Below are positions 35,752-44,787 of a stretch of DNA of 55,157 nucleotides, piece by piece. The notes under the pieces are model-generated. The model made no database searches and was not told where the DNA came from. It saw only the letters and a program-made list of their open reading frames with translations. A program made the position numbers and the translations under genes. Each line of letters starts with the position of its first letter. Positions within the stretch are counted from its first letter, which is position 1. The stretch lies in NCBI GenBank assembly GCA_016124665.1, contig WGNH01000045.1:1-55157 (forward strand). The letters run 5' to 3'. The stretch is from Alphaproteobacteria bacterium. Its GTDB lineage: Bacteria > Pseudomonadota > Alphaproteobacteria > Caulobacterales > Maricaulaceae.

Positions 35752-37056
35752 ATGGCTGACTTATTCCCCACCCAATGGCTTCGACCAGCCTTTCAGGCTG
35801 TCGCGATTGACGATGAGGGCCAGGCCTGCCGCGATATTCCCGAGAGCGCCTGCCAAGAGGAAGCCGGGAATTTCTTCCGTCATGTCGGCTCGCTGTCGCT
35901 GAGCAAGATTGCGGACGGGCTGATTGATCCGAAACTGGTTTTGAGCTGGCTGATGCTGTCGCTGGGCGCACCGGCCGCGCTGGTCGGCCTGCTGGTCCCG
36001 ATCCGCGAGGCGGGCGCGCTGTTGCCACAGCTTTTCACTGCAGGCGCGCTCCGCCGGCTGCCGCAGCGAAAATGGGCATGGTCAGCCGGGGCGGCTGTCC
36101 AGGGCTTGTCGGCACTGGCGATTGCCATCGCAGCGCTGACCCTTCGTGGACAAGCCGCCGGACTGGCCATTCTTTTCGCTTTGACCACGCTGGCTCTGGC
36201 GCGCAGCGTTTGTTCGGTCTGCTACAAGGATGTGCTTGGAAAGACGGTTGATAAATCCCGGCGCGGGACCGCTACAGGACTGGCCGGATCCATCGCGTCG
36301 GGAGCGGTCATTGTCTTTGCGGGCCTGTTGGCATCCGGGCTGGTGCAAAGATATGAGCTGGTCGTGTCCGCTATTGTCTTGGCAGGCGCGGCGTGGATTG
36401 CGTCGGCGCTATTATTCATCACGCTCCGCGAGGCCAGAGGCGCAACAGAAGGCGGCAGGTCCGCCATTGCGGCGGCAATGGAAAACCTGGTCTGGCTGCG
36501 CAAGGATGCCCAGCTACGGCGGTTCATAATTGTGCGCTCCTTGCTGACCGCAACGGCGCTGGCCCCACCCTTCATGATCGCGACCGCCGCCGGGGCCGAG
36601 ACCGTCTTGCCGCTTGGATCTCTGGTTCTGGCCTCGGCGCTGGCCGGTCTGCTCAGTGCCTATGTCTGGGGACGGTTTTCCGACCGGTCGAGCCGCAAAG
36701 TGCTGGTCTATGCCGGGCTGGCAGGCGGGTTCGCCCTCTCGATCAGCGCTGTGCTTGGCCTGACGGGCTTGCTGCACCCGCTCTATGCGCTCCCGGCGAT
36801 GATCTTCGTTATCATGATTGCCTATCAGGGTGTCCGGCTGGGGCGGTCGACCCATCTGACCGATATGGCAACGGCCGAAACCCGCGCGGCCTATACGGCG
36901 CTTTCCAATACGGTTGTGGGGATGGTTTTGCTGGCAGGTGGTCTGTTCAGTGTGCTTGCGGCGGTCTCAGGGCCGGCTGCGGCATTGCTGGTCATGGCGG
37001 GTATGGCCGGGCTGGCGTCTGTTCTGGCGCTGGGGCTGGACGAGGTTCAGGTCTGA
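35752..37056 (+). CDS. MFS-type transporter
   Basis: A 434-aa integral membrane protein with about 11-12 hydrophobic helices, matching the major facilitator pattern. An MFS-like loop is visible as VPIREAGALLPQLFTAG, and the mid-protein loop TLREARGATEGGRSAIAAAMENLVWLRKD divides two halves. The first ~45 residues (DDEGQACRDIPESACQEEAGN) are an unusual soluble N-terminal extension. The substrate is unknown. The gene starts 11 bp after the charged exported protein gene. Confidence 0.85.
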   Translation: MADLFPTQWLRPAFQAVAIDDEGQACRDIPESACQEEAGNFFRHVGSLSLSKIADGLIDPKLVLSWLMLSLGAPAALVGLLVPIREAGALLPQLFTAGALRRLPQRKWAWSAGAAVQGLSALAIAIAALTLRGQAAGLAILFALTTLALARSVCSVCYKDVLGKTVDKSRRGTATGLAGSIASGAVIVFAGLLASGLVQRYELVVSAIVLAGAAWIASALLFITLREARGATEGGRSAIAAAMENLVWLRKDAQLRRFIIVRSLLTATALAPPFMIATAAGAETVLPLGSLVLASALAGLLSAYVWGRFSDRSSRKVLVYAGLAGGFALSISAVLGLTGLLHPLYALPAMIFVIMIAYQGVRLGRSTHLTDMATAETRAAYTALSNTVVGMVLLAGGLFSVLAAVSGPAAALLVMAGMAGLASVLALGLDEVQV

Positions 37057-37120
37057 CCCGTCAAACCGGTTGACGGCGTACAAATGATCCGGCCTCCTGC
37101 GCCAAAGGGGAGGAACTATA

Positions 37121-37525
37121 ATGAAGAACGCCGTTGAACCGGATGAGGCCCAGTTGAACGCTTTCATGGCATTGGGAGAGGGGCCGGTTTCGATGCTGAA
37201 CCTGCTCAAATTCCGCAAGACGGCGGTCTATCCGGACGGCCGTGATGCGGATATCTCCGGGCGTGAAGCCTATTTCCGTTATGCGGTGCCAATGACGAAG
37301 TTGGTTCTGGACGCCGGCGGGACGCTGGATTTTAGCGGTGATGTCAAACCGCTGCTGATCGGCGAGGTCGGGGAGCTGTGGGACATGGCTGCGATCATGA
37401 CCTACCCGTCGCCGAAAACGCTGGTGGAAATCAGTCTGACACCGGAATTCCAGGAGATCGCCGTCCATCGCAAGGCCGGGCTGGAAGGCCAGCTTCTCAT
37501 TCCGTGCCGGGTGCCGTCAGCGTGA
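37121..37525 (+). CDS. DUF1330 family protein
   Basis: A 134-aa cytoplasmic protein of the DUF1330 ferredoxin-like (dimeric alpha/beta barrel) type. It shows GPVSMLNLLKFRKTAVYP, GREAYFRYAVPMTKLVLDAGG and MAAIMTYPSPKTLVEI. The function of the family is unknown. The start has GGGGAGG 7 bases upstream. Its stop overlaps the GTG start of the next gene (GTGA), so the two are coupled. Confidence 0.85.
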   Translation: MKNAVEPDEAQLNAFMALGEGPVSMLNLLKFRKTAVYPDGRDADISGREAYFRYAVPMTKLVLDAGGTLDFSGDVKPLLIGEVGELWDMAAIMTYPSPKTLVEISLTPEFQEIAVHRKAGLEGQLLIPCRVPSA

Positions 37526-38610
37526 GTATCCGCTCCTTCGCATCGCAGCTGATTACCAGCCGCCGTATCCGGTCGGCAGCGCGAGGATGGCATGGCACCA
37601 AACGGATTCTGACCGGCAAGCCAAGAACATTGCTCGTATTTCTGGAGCCCGGCGAACCGTATTCGGAGCTGCTTGCCGATGTGGTGCCGGGGTTTGCGGC
37701 ACATTACGGGTTGGAATGGACGGCGCTGGCCGTGCCGCCGCCGGAGAAATCCGCCGCGCCCGAGCCGGAGATGCTGGCGGCCTATGCGAAGCGCGACGCG
37801 GCGGGCCTGCGCACGGCTTATGGCATCTCGGTGGTGGATACCCGTCTCACCCCGGAAGGGGATCCGGCCGCGAATGCACGCTGGCGCAAGAAGCACGGTC
37901 ATTATGGCAGCGGCATGATCTGGTTCGAGGGCGAGTGGTATTGGGGCATTGACCGGCTGCACCATCTTGAACGGCGGCTGGGCGCGAACGAGAATGCGCT
38001 GCTCTTTCCGCCTGTGGCTGAACCCACTCATGCGACAGGCGGATCGTTTGACATGTTTTTCTCGCTGCGCAGCCCCTACAGCTATGTGGCCATGATGCGC
38101 GCTCCGGATCTGGCACGCTTATGGAATGCTGAAATCACGTTGAAACCGATCCTGCCCATGGTGATGCGGTCATTGCCTGTGCCGTCCGAGAAGCGGCTCT
38201 ATATCGTTCGTGACTGCAAACGCGAGGCTGAGCGTCTGGGCATTCCTTTCGGGAAGATCGAGGACCCGGTCGGGACGGGCGTTGAACGCGGCCTGGCTAT
38301 TCTTCACCGTGCCATTCCCGACGGGAAAGGCGTCGATTTTGCGCAGAGCTTCTATCGGGGCGTCTGGGCCGAGGGCCTTAATGCGGCAACGGATAGGGGC
38401 TTGCGGACGATGACCGAGCGCGCGGGGCTGGACTGGGCCTATGCGCAAGACGCCATGGCTGATGATAACTGGCGGGGTACGGTTGAAAAAAACCGGCAAG
38501 AAATGTTCGCACAGGGCCTTTGGGGCGTGCCGTCCTTCCGGGTTAGTGCACATTCAACCTTCGGGCAGGACCGGTTGTGGCAGGTGGGGCGCTGGCTTGA
38601 GGAAAGCTAA
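37522..38610 (+). CDS. Tandem DsbA/HCCA-isomerase-like protein
   Basis: A 362-aa cytoplasmic protein with a C-terminal domain (about 175-362) of the DsbA/2-hydroxychromene-2-carboxylate isomerase (kappa GST) family: FDMFFSLRSPYSYVAMMRAPDLARLW, LPMVMRSLPVPSEKRLYI and the end segment GVPSFRVSAHSTFGQDRLWQV. The N-terminal half ends with GMIWFEGEWYWGIDRLHHLERRLG, which looks like the same family's C-terminal segment, so the protein seems to be a tandem duplication with a shortened first copy. There is no CxxC. A GTG start at 37522 is coupled to DUF1330 by GTGA. The reaction is unknown; it may be glutathione-dependent. Confidence 0.82.
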   Translation: MSIRSFASQLITSRRIRSAARGWHGTKRILTGKPRTLLVFLEPGEPYSELLADVVPGFAAHYGLEWTALAVPPPEKSAAPEPEMLAAYAKRDAAGLRTAYGISVVDTRLTPEGDPAANARWRKKHGHYGSGMIWFEGEWYWGIDRLHHLERRLGANENALLFPPVAEPTHATGGSFDMFFSLRSPYSYVAMMRAPDLARLWNAEITLKPILPMVMRSLPVPSEKRLYIVRDCKREAERLGIPFGKIEDPVGTGVERGLAILHRAIPDGKGVDFAQSFYRGVWAEGLNAATDRGLRTMTERAGLDWAYAQDAMADDNWRGTVEKNRQEMFAQGLWGVPSFRVSAHSTFGQDRLWQVGRWLEES

Positions 38611-39800
38611 GCGCCGAACGCCCGGCCGATAAACCAGAAGGTTCCAACCCCGGCCAGTCCCGCTATGACGGCAGACTGGCCCCAGAACAGCACGCGTTGG
38701 GGTGTGAACAGGCGCAGGATTGCCAGCCCGGACAGTACCGCGGCGACAATCGCCAGCTGACCCAGTTCCACACCGGCATTGAAGCTGATCAGGGAGGGCA
38801 GAAGCCGGTCATCGGATATGTCGATTTCCAGCAAGATGCCGGCAAATCCAACGCCATGCACAAGGCCGAACCCGCCGCTGAGCATCGGAGCGGCGAACTC
38901 CATTTGCCCGCCTTGTCCCAGCCAGTGGAAATAGAAGATCGTCAGCACGATCAGTCCCAGCCAGACCGGCCAGGCGAGGAGCCCGCCCGCAAACACGGAA
39001 ATGCTCGCAAGTGCCAGCAGAACCGCGCCGCCACCCCAGCCCATCCGCCGGAATTCGGCGGACTTTGAAAGCGCCGCTTCGGCTGCGATGAAGAGGATGG
39101 AAAACCCGATAAGGGATTCGACCGCGGCACCCGGCGGGGAGACCCAGCCCAGCACCGCAAGCGCCAGCGTGACGGAATGTCCGAGCGTGAAACCGAGTGT
39201 CACAAGGGCCAGCCGCCGCCAACCCGAGACGATGAGCATCAGGCCGAGAACGAAGGCGACATGATCCGGACCGCCGAGAATATGTTCAAAGCCAAGGATC
39301 AGGAAGCCGGTCCATCCGGCCGGTCCGGCATGGCCGTCCTCGCCAAAGCTGGCTGTGGTCTGCCCGCGGGAAAGAATGCGTTCCTGAACGCCGCCGGCAC
39401 TTTCCAACCTGATGAAGTGAACATGGTTTGCCGACAGCGGCGAAAAAACCTGAACGCCGATATCGACCTGGCCTTGCGCGCCGCAGATCCAGTTGGCCTG
39501 GCCCTCCAGCCGCCCGTCCACGCGCAGGCGGACAGAAGGCGGGGCATCCAGTGTACAGGCCATATCGCCACGCGCCACACGCAGCCCATCCACCAGCCGC
39601 TGCTGATATGCGGATTCCAGCGTTGTCCCTTCGTCTGAAAGCGAAAGAAAAAGCGTGGCCTGCCGTGCATCGAGATAGATCCGGCCGGTCAGGCCGGTCT
39701 CTGTTTCTGTCCATGCCGAATTGGAGCGGCTCCGCTCATGCGCGTAGGCCGTGCCGGTCAATCCTGCCAGCAGGACCAGGCTCAAGAGAAGGCGGATCAT
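38607..39800 (-). CDS. HupE/UreJ-family membrane protein
   Basis: A 397-aa protein with a signal peptide (MIRLLLSLVLLAGLTGTAYA, then HERSRSNSAW) and a periplasmic beta-rich domain of about 140 residues. After that come six or seven membrane helices with the HupE/UreJ patterns FEHILGGPDHVAFVLGLML, LVTLGFTLGHSVTLALAVLG and FGLVHGVGFAGIL. The conserved His/Asp residues in the helices could bind a metal such as nickel or cobalt; related HupE proteins import nickel. No hydrogenase or urease is present. It is the last gene of a coupled trio with the PPIase and DUF3604 genes (ATGA overlaps). Confidence 0.85.
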   Translation of the reverse strand: MIRLLLSLVLLAGLTGTAYAHERSRSNSAWTETETGLTGRIYLDARQATLFLSLSDEGTTLESAYQQRLVDGLRVARGDMACTLDAPPSVRLRVDGRLEGQANWICGAQGQVDIGVQVFSPLSANHVHFIRLESAGGVQERILSRGQTTASFGEDGHAGPAGWTGFLILGFEHILGGPDHVAFVLGLMLIVSGWRRLALVTLGFTLGHSVTLALAVLGWVSPPGAAVESLIGFSILFIAAEAALSKSAEFRRMGWGGGAVLLALASISVFAGGLLAWPVWLGLIVLTIFYFHWLGQGGQMEFAAPMLSGGFGLVHGVGFAGILLEIDISDDRLLPSLISFNAGVELGQLAIVAAVLSGLAILRLFTPQRVLFWGQSAVIAGLAGVGTFWFIGRAFGA

Positions 39801-40579
39801 TCGCCGGAGAAGGGCTGGATGCGGATGTCTGCCTCCCGGCGCAATTCCGCGATATAGGCTTCCAGCGCGGCTTCTGCGGCACGCTCCTGCCAGAGCGCCT
39901 CGACGCGATCGCGATGGGTTTCGAATTCTGGCTGACCGGCTGCTGAAAACTCGATCACGCTCAGCCAGTGAAAGCGTCCGCCATTTTCGACGGGCCCGAT
40001 TTGCTCGCCAGCGCGCAGCGGCAATACCGATGCTGTCAGGCTTTCTCCCAGATAGCGCCGCAGATCCGTCGCCGTCAGCATGCGATCGGGCGGATGTGCG
40101 GCGGGCCGCGCTCGGTTGGTTTCGGGTGACGCAGCAGACTCCCAGCGGATTCGATAGCGGTTCTCTGCGGCGAAGAATTCCGGATTGTTCTCGAATAGTG
40201 CACGCAGGTCCTGTTCGTCCGGCGTCAGATCGGCATTGGACTGGGCGAGGTCGATCATCGTCATCACTATGGTCCGGCGCACGGTGGAGGCATTGCGTGG
40301 CAAGTCGAGATCAATCGCACGCTGGAACAGCAATTCCTCATCAATCAGGCGATCCAGGGCCCGCTGGGAGGAATCTTCCGGCAATGCGTTGCGGCTGTCG
40401 CGGGCCATGGCTTCCAGCGCAATCTCGACATCCTCGACGGGAATTGGATGACCGTTGACGATGGCCGCTACGGGACTGCCGGCCTCCAGTGGTTCATCAT
40501 CCGTCCACAGCACGCTGAGAAGCACCATCGCCCCGCCCGTTACCGCGCCGATGGCCAACGCCCATTTCGGCAAGGTCAT
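39797..40579 (-). CDS. Membrane-anchored parvulin-type peptidylprolyl isomerase
   Basis: A 260-aa protein with one N-terminal membrane helix (PKWALAIGAVTGGAMVLLSVLW) and a periplasmic part of SurA/PpiC type. It has the N-terminal chaperone-like segment VAAIVNGHPIPVEDVEIALEAM and RALDRLIDEELLFQRAIDL. A degenerate parvulin-like domain covers about residues 160-240 (LPLRAGEQIGPVENGGRFHWLSVIEF). The key parvulin residues are not clear, so it may be a chaperone only. It overlaps the HupE/UreJ and DUF3604 genes by 4 bp on either side (ATGA), implying a joint role. Confidence 0.8.
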   Translation of the reverse strand: MTLPKWALAIGAVTGGAMVLLSVLWTDDEPLEAGSPVAAIVNGHPIPVEDVEIALEAMARDSRNALPEDSSQRALDRLIDEELLFQRAIDLDLPRNASTVRRTIVMTMIDLAQSNADLTPDEQDLRALFENNPEFFAAENRYRIRWESAASPETNRARPAAHPPDRMLTATDLRRYLGESLTASVLPLRAGEQIGPVENGGRFHWLSVIEFSAAGQPEFETHRDRVEALWQERAAEAALEAYIAELRREADIRIQPFSGE

Positions 40580-42849
40580 TCGGCCGGCTCTGTCGTGGCT
40601 GACGATTGCAGATGGGTCAGATATATGGGCGAGGACCAGGCCCGATGTTCAACATCGGCGATGCATTCCTCCTCCATATCGGTGCGGTAATCCCCATAGC
40701 AGGGATTGACTGCAATACACTGCCCGTTCTCGTCATAGGTGCACCGCAGATTATTACCGTTCACCTGTCCGGACGGCTCCTGGATGGCCCGAACATAGTA
40801 GATCGCATCCCGTCCGCCGGAGACAAATTCAGGATCAGTGAACTCGACTTCACAGCCTTCGCCAAGGTCATTGCAGGGCAGGACGCGCCAGGCGTCCTCG
40901 ATCAGCGGGTCGACTGGCTCGCCTTCAAAGATTTGCGGCCGGATACGGACCACTTCGATCCGGGTAATCCGGTAGCGTTCATTCCCGGGATTATAACATT
41001 CTCCGCGGCAAAGCTGTTGCAGGCGATCCGGCGTCAGGCCGCGGACAGAATAGTCTGGACAGCCCTCATTCTGACGCAACGACCCTGCGGCCCTGACCCA
41101 GAAGACCGGATTTTCCGCAAGTTCGGCGTCCGCTCCCATGCCGGCCATGCTGTCACCGTTTTCATCGACAAGATCGAACCACAGCAATTGGCGCAGTCCG
41201 GATGTGGCATAGACCTGCCGGTTTTCCAGGGCGTTCCAGACGCCATCGCGCGAGCGCTCGCTGACATGAGCGGCGACCAGGCCGCCGCCGGTGAAGAAGC
41301 TGGCCTGACGCTCAAGCTCGGTCATCTGGAAACCGGCATTGTTGATCAGATCCTCGCGCGTGATGCGGAAGGATTGCGCCGGTGCATCCTGGTCAGGCGG
41401 CAGAAAACGATGGGCGACGTCTTCGGTGACGGCACCACCGGCGTCTGTCATGTAATGGCGGCCAAATGGTTTGTAGCCAATGCCGGGGCGGGCAGTGTGG
41501 GTATCGGATGAACCGATGAAGCCCCAGCGGAAACGGTATTCACTGCCGTCCTCGTCAAAATTGGTGAGCGCCAGACCATATTGCACGCTGGTGAGCGGGT
41601 TGAGATTGAACGCCGGCAGGAAGCAATCCTGACACTGTCCGGAATCCAGCCAATCCTCAATGGTTTCGCCGCGCACGGTCAGATGTCCGGCCAGACCGAC
41701 AAAAGCTGCATTCTCGCGGGCCTCGAAGGCACGATCCGCACATTCCTCATCCGGCAATCCCTGGGCGAGGCAGCGGCGTTCAATAATGACGCCGGCCTGC
41801 CAGCACGCGGGCAGGTAATTGGCGCTGGGCTCCGGGCAGACCGGATTGCCAAGATCACCGGCAATCCGCCGCCAGGGCCGGTATTCCTCCGAATTGCCAT
41901 GGCCGGAAAAGATTTCGATCAGGCGCATGACGTCCGGCCGTTCCTCCGGTTCAAGCTGTTTGTCCCAGCTGGTGCCGGGCGGCGTGTAGAACCCCCAGGC
42001 CGAGCCATGCGGAATGATCAGCGGATCAAGTCCCTGGCTTTCCAGCCGTGCAACCAGTTCGCCGGGCGTTGCGGCAATCTCGTAACAATCGTCAGGCAGC
42101 TCGCCGGACGGTGCGGTCTCATCGCACAGCGGCACATCGCGGACATCCTGAACGAAGCGCCCGAAATCATAATAGGTCTGCCGGTTGGCGAGATCGAGGA
42201 AAGCGATTTGGGGGGGCAGCATGGCTTGCGCATTATCGCGCAGGGCACGCACCGTTACACCCGCCGCAGCGATCGGGCGGGCGGCGATCCCGTCGGGATC
42301 AAGGGTGCGGAAAATGACATTCTTGTGGCCGTAATGATCTTCCGGCAGGGCCCCGACCTGGGTCCACTCAAAGCCGACAAAGGGTATGACGTCGGGGATG
42401 CCGTCCGCGTCTGACCGGGCAGCACATTGCTGCACGGAATTAATGATCTGCGACCAGCGGGTTGGTGTCAGGGCTTCTGCGTGGTCGGTTGCCGCCCAGA
42501 AATCCAGCGCAGAACAATACCGCGCAAAATCACACGCATCAGCGATGGGGTTGGCGCCTTCGCCCCGCAATAGCGGCAAGGCCCAGACAAAGGCATCCGT
42601 CGAAAATGTGGAGTGAACATGAAGGTCGCCGAATAGAATTTCCGTGTCCGGGCTTTCTCCGAGGGCGTCTGCAGCCGCCTGGATGCGCGCGATACGTTCC
42701 TCTATGGATTCCTGCGGAACCGCCTCTGATGTGATTTCGCCGGGGCCGCGGGGTTGTCCATACCAGCCCTGGAACACGCCTGCGACATATATGCCGGTTA
42801 CCAAAATAATGGCGGCCAGTATACCGCCACCAATCATCACAATACGCAT
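40576..42849 (-). CDS. DUF3604 protein, PHP-like phosphoesterase fold
   Basis: A 757-aa exported or membrane-anchored protein with an N-terminal helix (MIGGGILAAIILVTGIYVAGV). The mature part begins with a PHP-like metal motif ILFGDLHVHSTFSTDAFVWA, then DFWAATDHAEALT and IPFVGFEWTQVG. FIGSSDTHTARPG near the middle supplies further metal ligands. The C-terminal third is cysteine-rich (NEGCPDYSVRG, CRGECYNPGNE, GEGCEVEF). The pattern fits DUF3604, whose substrate is unknown. It heads the coupled trio with the PPIase and HupE/UreJ genes. The 143-bp region upstream holds the terminator of the next gene over. Confidence 0.87.
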   Translation of the reverse strand: MRIVMIGGGILAAIILVTGIYVAGVFQGWYGQPRGPGEITSEAVPQESIEERIARIQAAADALGESPDTEILFGDLHVHSTFSTDAFVWALPLLRGEGANPIADACDFARYCSALDFWAATDHAEALTPTRWSQIINSVQQCAARSDADGIPDVIPFVGFEWTQVGALPEDHYGHKNVIFRTLDPDGIAARPIAAAGVTVRALRDNAQAMLPPQIAFLDLANRQTYYDFGRFVQDVRDVPLCDETAPSGELPDDCYEIAATPGELVARLESQGLDPLIIPHGSAWGFYTPPGTSWDKQLEPEERPDVMRLIEIFSGHGNSEEYRPWRRIAGDLGNPVCPEPSANYLPACWQAGVIIERRCLAQGLPDEECADRAFEARENAAFVGLAGHLTVRGETIEDWLDSGQCQDCFLPAFNLNPLTSVQYGLALTNFDEDGSEYRFRWGFIGSSDTHTARPGIGYKPFGRHYMTDAGGAVTEDVAHRFLPPDQDAPAQSFRITREDLINNAGFQMTELERQASFFTGGGLVAAHVSERSRDGVWNALENRQVYATSGLRQLLWFDLVDENGDSMAGMGADAELAENPVFWVRAAGSLRQNEGCPDYSVRGLTPDRLQQLCRGECYNPGNERYRITRIEVVRIRPQIFEGEPVDPLIEDAWRVLPCNDLGEGCEVEFTDPEFVSGGRDAIYYVRAIQEPSGQVNGNNLRCTYDENGQCIAVNPCYGDYRTDMEEECIADVEHRAWSSPIYLTHLQSSATTEPAE

Positions 42850-42937
42850 ATGCGACTCCCCATGTCCGGTGAAAGCCTATACGTGAATGGACGGAAGCGA
42901 AAACAATTTCTGTCCGTATCCGACCGCTCAAAGCGCC

Positions 42938-42969
42938 ACAAAAAACGCCGCCGGGTGTGGCCCGGCGGC
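42938..42969 (-). terminator. Rho-independent terminator of the three-repeat secreted protein gene
   Basis: On the minus strand GCCGCCGGG and CCCGGCGGC form a perfect 9-bp stem with a 5-base loop, followed by GTTTTTTG. It lies 24 bases past the stop of the 42993-44360 gene. Confidence 0.92.
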
Positions 42970-42992
42970 ACCTTTGAGGCGATACGCCCGAT

Positions 42993-44360
42993 CTAGCGGG
43001 AATAAAGCTCCGAGATGGACAGAACGGCATTGGCCGTAGATGAGCCATAGGTTCCGACCCAGATGTCGTACTGACCACTGATGGGCGCCATGCGCAGCAA
43101 GGGGTTCAGCCCCGCATTGCCGCTGTCATCATCGCAGTGCCAGTTGCCATTGGGATCATTGATCACCAGAGTGGTGTCCGAGTTGGAACCGACGGAGAAA
43201 TACAGCTCCGGAAATGAGCCGCCCTGGAACATGAGGCGGACATCCGGCGCGTTGGCTACAAAGCCGGCACACTGACCATTACTCCAGTTCGACGCGCTAT
43301 TCGCGCCACCGGCGACGACCTGCACTTCAAAAGGATCGGGTGTGAAGCCAGACCGCAGCGTATAGGTGCCATAGGTCGGGGCGAGTGTGTAATCCGGGCC
43401 AGAGGGGCGGCGCGGGGGCGGAGCCGTGACGGGCGCGCTGCCATAGGGCAGCTCGGAAACGGACAATGTGGCCGGTGCGGTATTACGGCCATAGGTGCCG
43501 ACCCAGATATCATACTGACCGCTGATAGGCGTCAGTTCAATCAACGGGTTGAGGCCATTGCCGCTGTCGTCATCACACCACCAGGTGCCATTCGGGTCGT
43601 TGACGATCAGCGTGGTGTCGGCATTGGACAACGCCGAGAAGTTGATGCGGTTGAAAGCACCGCCGGTGAAGTTGATGCGGATATCCGGTGCGGAGGCGGC
43701 ATAGCCCCGGCATTCGTAATTTGTCATGGCGCCAACATCGGTGTTGCCACCCGCGACCACCTGGAAAGTCTGCGGATCCGGCAGGAAACCGGAACGCAGA
43801 TTATAGGTGCCATAGGTCGGATTCAGATTGTAATCGGGTCCGGACACCGGCGCCGGCATGACCGGAGCGGGCGGCTGAACCGGCGCGCTGCCATAAGGCA
43901 GTTCGGAAATGGCCAGCGTGGCAGGCGCCGTATTACGGCCATAAGTGCCGACCCAGATGTCATACTGACCGCTGATAGGCGTCAGTTCGATCAACGGGTT
44001 GAGGCCATTGCCGCTGTCATCATCGCACCACCAGGTGCCGTTCGGGTCATTGACGATCAGAGTCGTATCGGCATTGGAAACGGCAGAAAAATTGATCCGA
44101 TCGAAAGAGCCACCCGAAAAATTGATGCGGACATCAGGAGCCTCGGCAGCATAGCCGGCGCACTGACCGCCGGTCGCGGCAGAGACATTGTTCGGACCAC
44201 CGGCGATGACATTGATGGTCTGTGGATCCGGCAGGAAACCGGAACGCAAATTATATGTCCCGTAGGTCGGATTGAGATTGTAATTCTGTGCGGACCCAGG
44301 CGCTGTCAGGCAGGCCATTGCCAACACGGCCACGCTGAGCGTGGCATGATGATGTTTCAT
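42993..44360 (-). CDS. Secreted protein with three pre-peptidase-like repeats
   Basis: A 455-aa exported protein with signal peptide (KHHHATLSVAVLAMACLTAPGSAQ) and three ~145-residue repeats. Each begins YxLxPTYGTYxLRSGFxPDP and contains CAGxxAxAPDVRxxFxGG. Each ends with ADTTLIVNDPNGTWWCDDDSG and GQYDIWVGTYGxxTAxAxLxISE. The repeats are joined by Pro-rich linkers. The fold resembles the pre-peptidase C-terminal (PPC) beta-sandwich, often calcium-binding, in secreted proteins; there is no protease domain. Repeats 1 and 2 are nearly identical in DNA; repeat 3 is diverged. The start at 44360 follows GGGGAAA; the frame to 44438 is rejected. A terminator follows. Confidence 0.83.
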   Translation of the reverse strand: MKHHHATLSVAVLAMACLTAPGSAQNYNLNPTYGTYNLRSGFLPDPQTINVIAGGPNNVSAATGGQCAGYAAEAPDVRINFSGGSFDRINFSAVSNADTTLIVNDPNGTWWCDDDSGNGLNPLIELTPISGQYDIWVGTYGRNTAPATLAISELPYGSAPVQPPAPVMPAPVSGPDYNLNPTYGTYNLRSGFLPDPQTFQVVAGGNTDVGAMTNYECRGYAASAPDIRINFTGGAFNRINFSALSNADTTLIVNDPNGTWWCDDDSGNGLNPLIELTPISGQYDIWVGTYGRNTAPATLSVSELPYGSAPVTAPPPRRPSGPDYTLAPTYGTYTLRSGFTPDPFEVQVVAGGANSASNWSNGQCAGFVANAPDVRLMFQGGSFPELYFSVGSNSDTTLVINDPNGNWHCDDDSGNAGLNPLLRMAPISGQYDIWVGTYGSSTANAVLSISELYSR

Positions 44361-44494
44361 TGATTTCCCCAATAATATTTGGCGCGATTTACCGCGCACG
44401 GCGTTGACTATGCGCCAATCGCGAATTTGCGCAATCAAATACGGCTACAAAGATAAAATAAATTCAAAAGGATATAAAACCCAAACGGGAAATG

Positions 44495-44647
44495 TCTTGC
44501 CAGCCGAAGCTCGTGCAGCGAGCGTCTGCAGACGTTTGCAAAACAATATAGGGTGGTCCGCCTTCGCCAAGGCTATGGCGTGACAGCCTTCGCTCGAATT
44601 CTATGGAATGGCTTGCCTAGCCGTAGCTCGCGTCAGCGAGCGAAGGC
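44495..44647. repeat. tRNA-abutting intergenic repeat, copy A
   Basis: About 153 bp that match, in reverse complement, 54941-55094. Shared parts are TCTTGCC-AGCCGAAGCTCG and CAGCGAGCG at the outer end, CCGCCTTCGCCAAGGCTA and ACAGCCTTCGCTCGAATTC in the middle, and the CGAGCGAAGGCTGG end. The 13-bp arm CAGCCTTCGCTCG (44584-44596) and its complement CGAGCGAAGGCTG (44637-44649) form an inverted repeat, the second arm of which includes the last bases of tRNA-Thr (CA of CCA on the minus strand). About 25 bases in the outer third are not conserved. Confidence 0.85.
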
Positions 44648-44723
44648 TGGTGCCGGCTGAGGGACTCGAACCCCCGACCCCCTGATTACAAATCAGGTGC
44701 TCTACCAGCTGAGCTAAGCCGGC
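44648..44723 (-). tRNA. tRNA-Thr (anticodon TGT)
   Basis: A 76-nt cloverleaf on the minus strand. The acceptor GCCGGCT pairs with AGCCGGC, the anticodon stem CCTGA/TCAGG has loop TTTGTAA (anticodon TGT), and the T arm contains TTCGAGT. The CCA end is encoded at 44648-44650 and forms part of the neighbouring repeat arm. Confidence 0.96.
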
Positions 44724-44787
44724 CCGCTGATGCGCGATGCTTATAGCGAAGCGATGCCCGCCTGCAAGCAGGCATCGCTGATCACTA

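Noticed and set aside
35108-36028. 306-codon minus-strand frame opposite the charged exported protein
   Set aside because: Arg/Pro-rich shadow that spans two plus-strand genes; the plus-strand signal peptide and Shine-Dalgarno are better.
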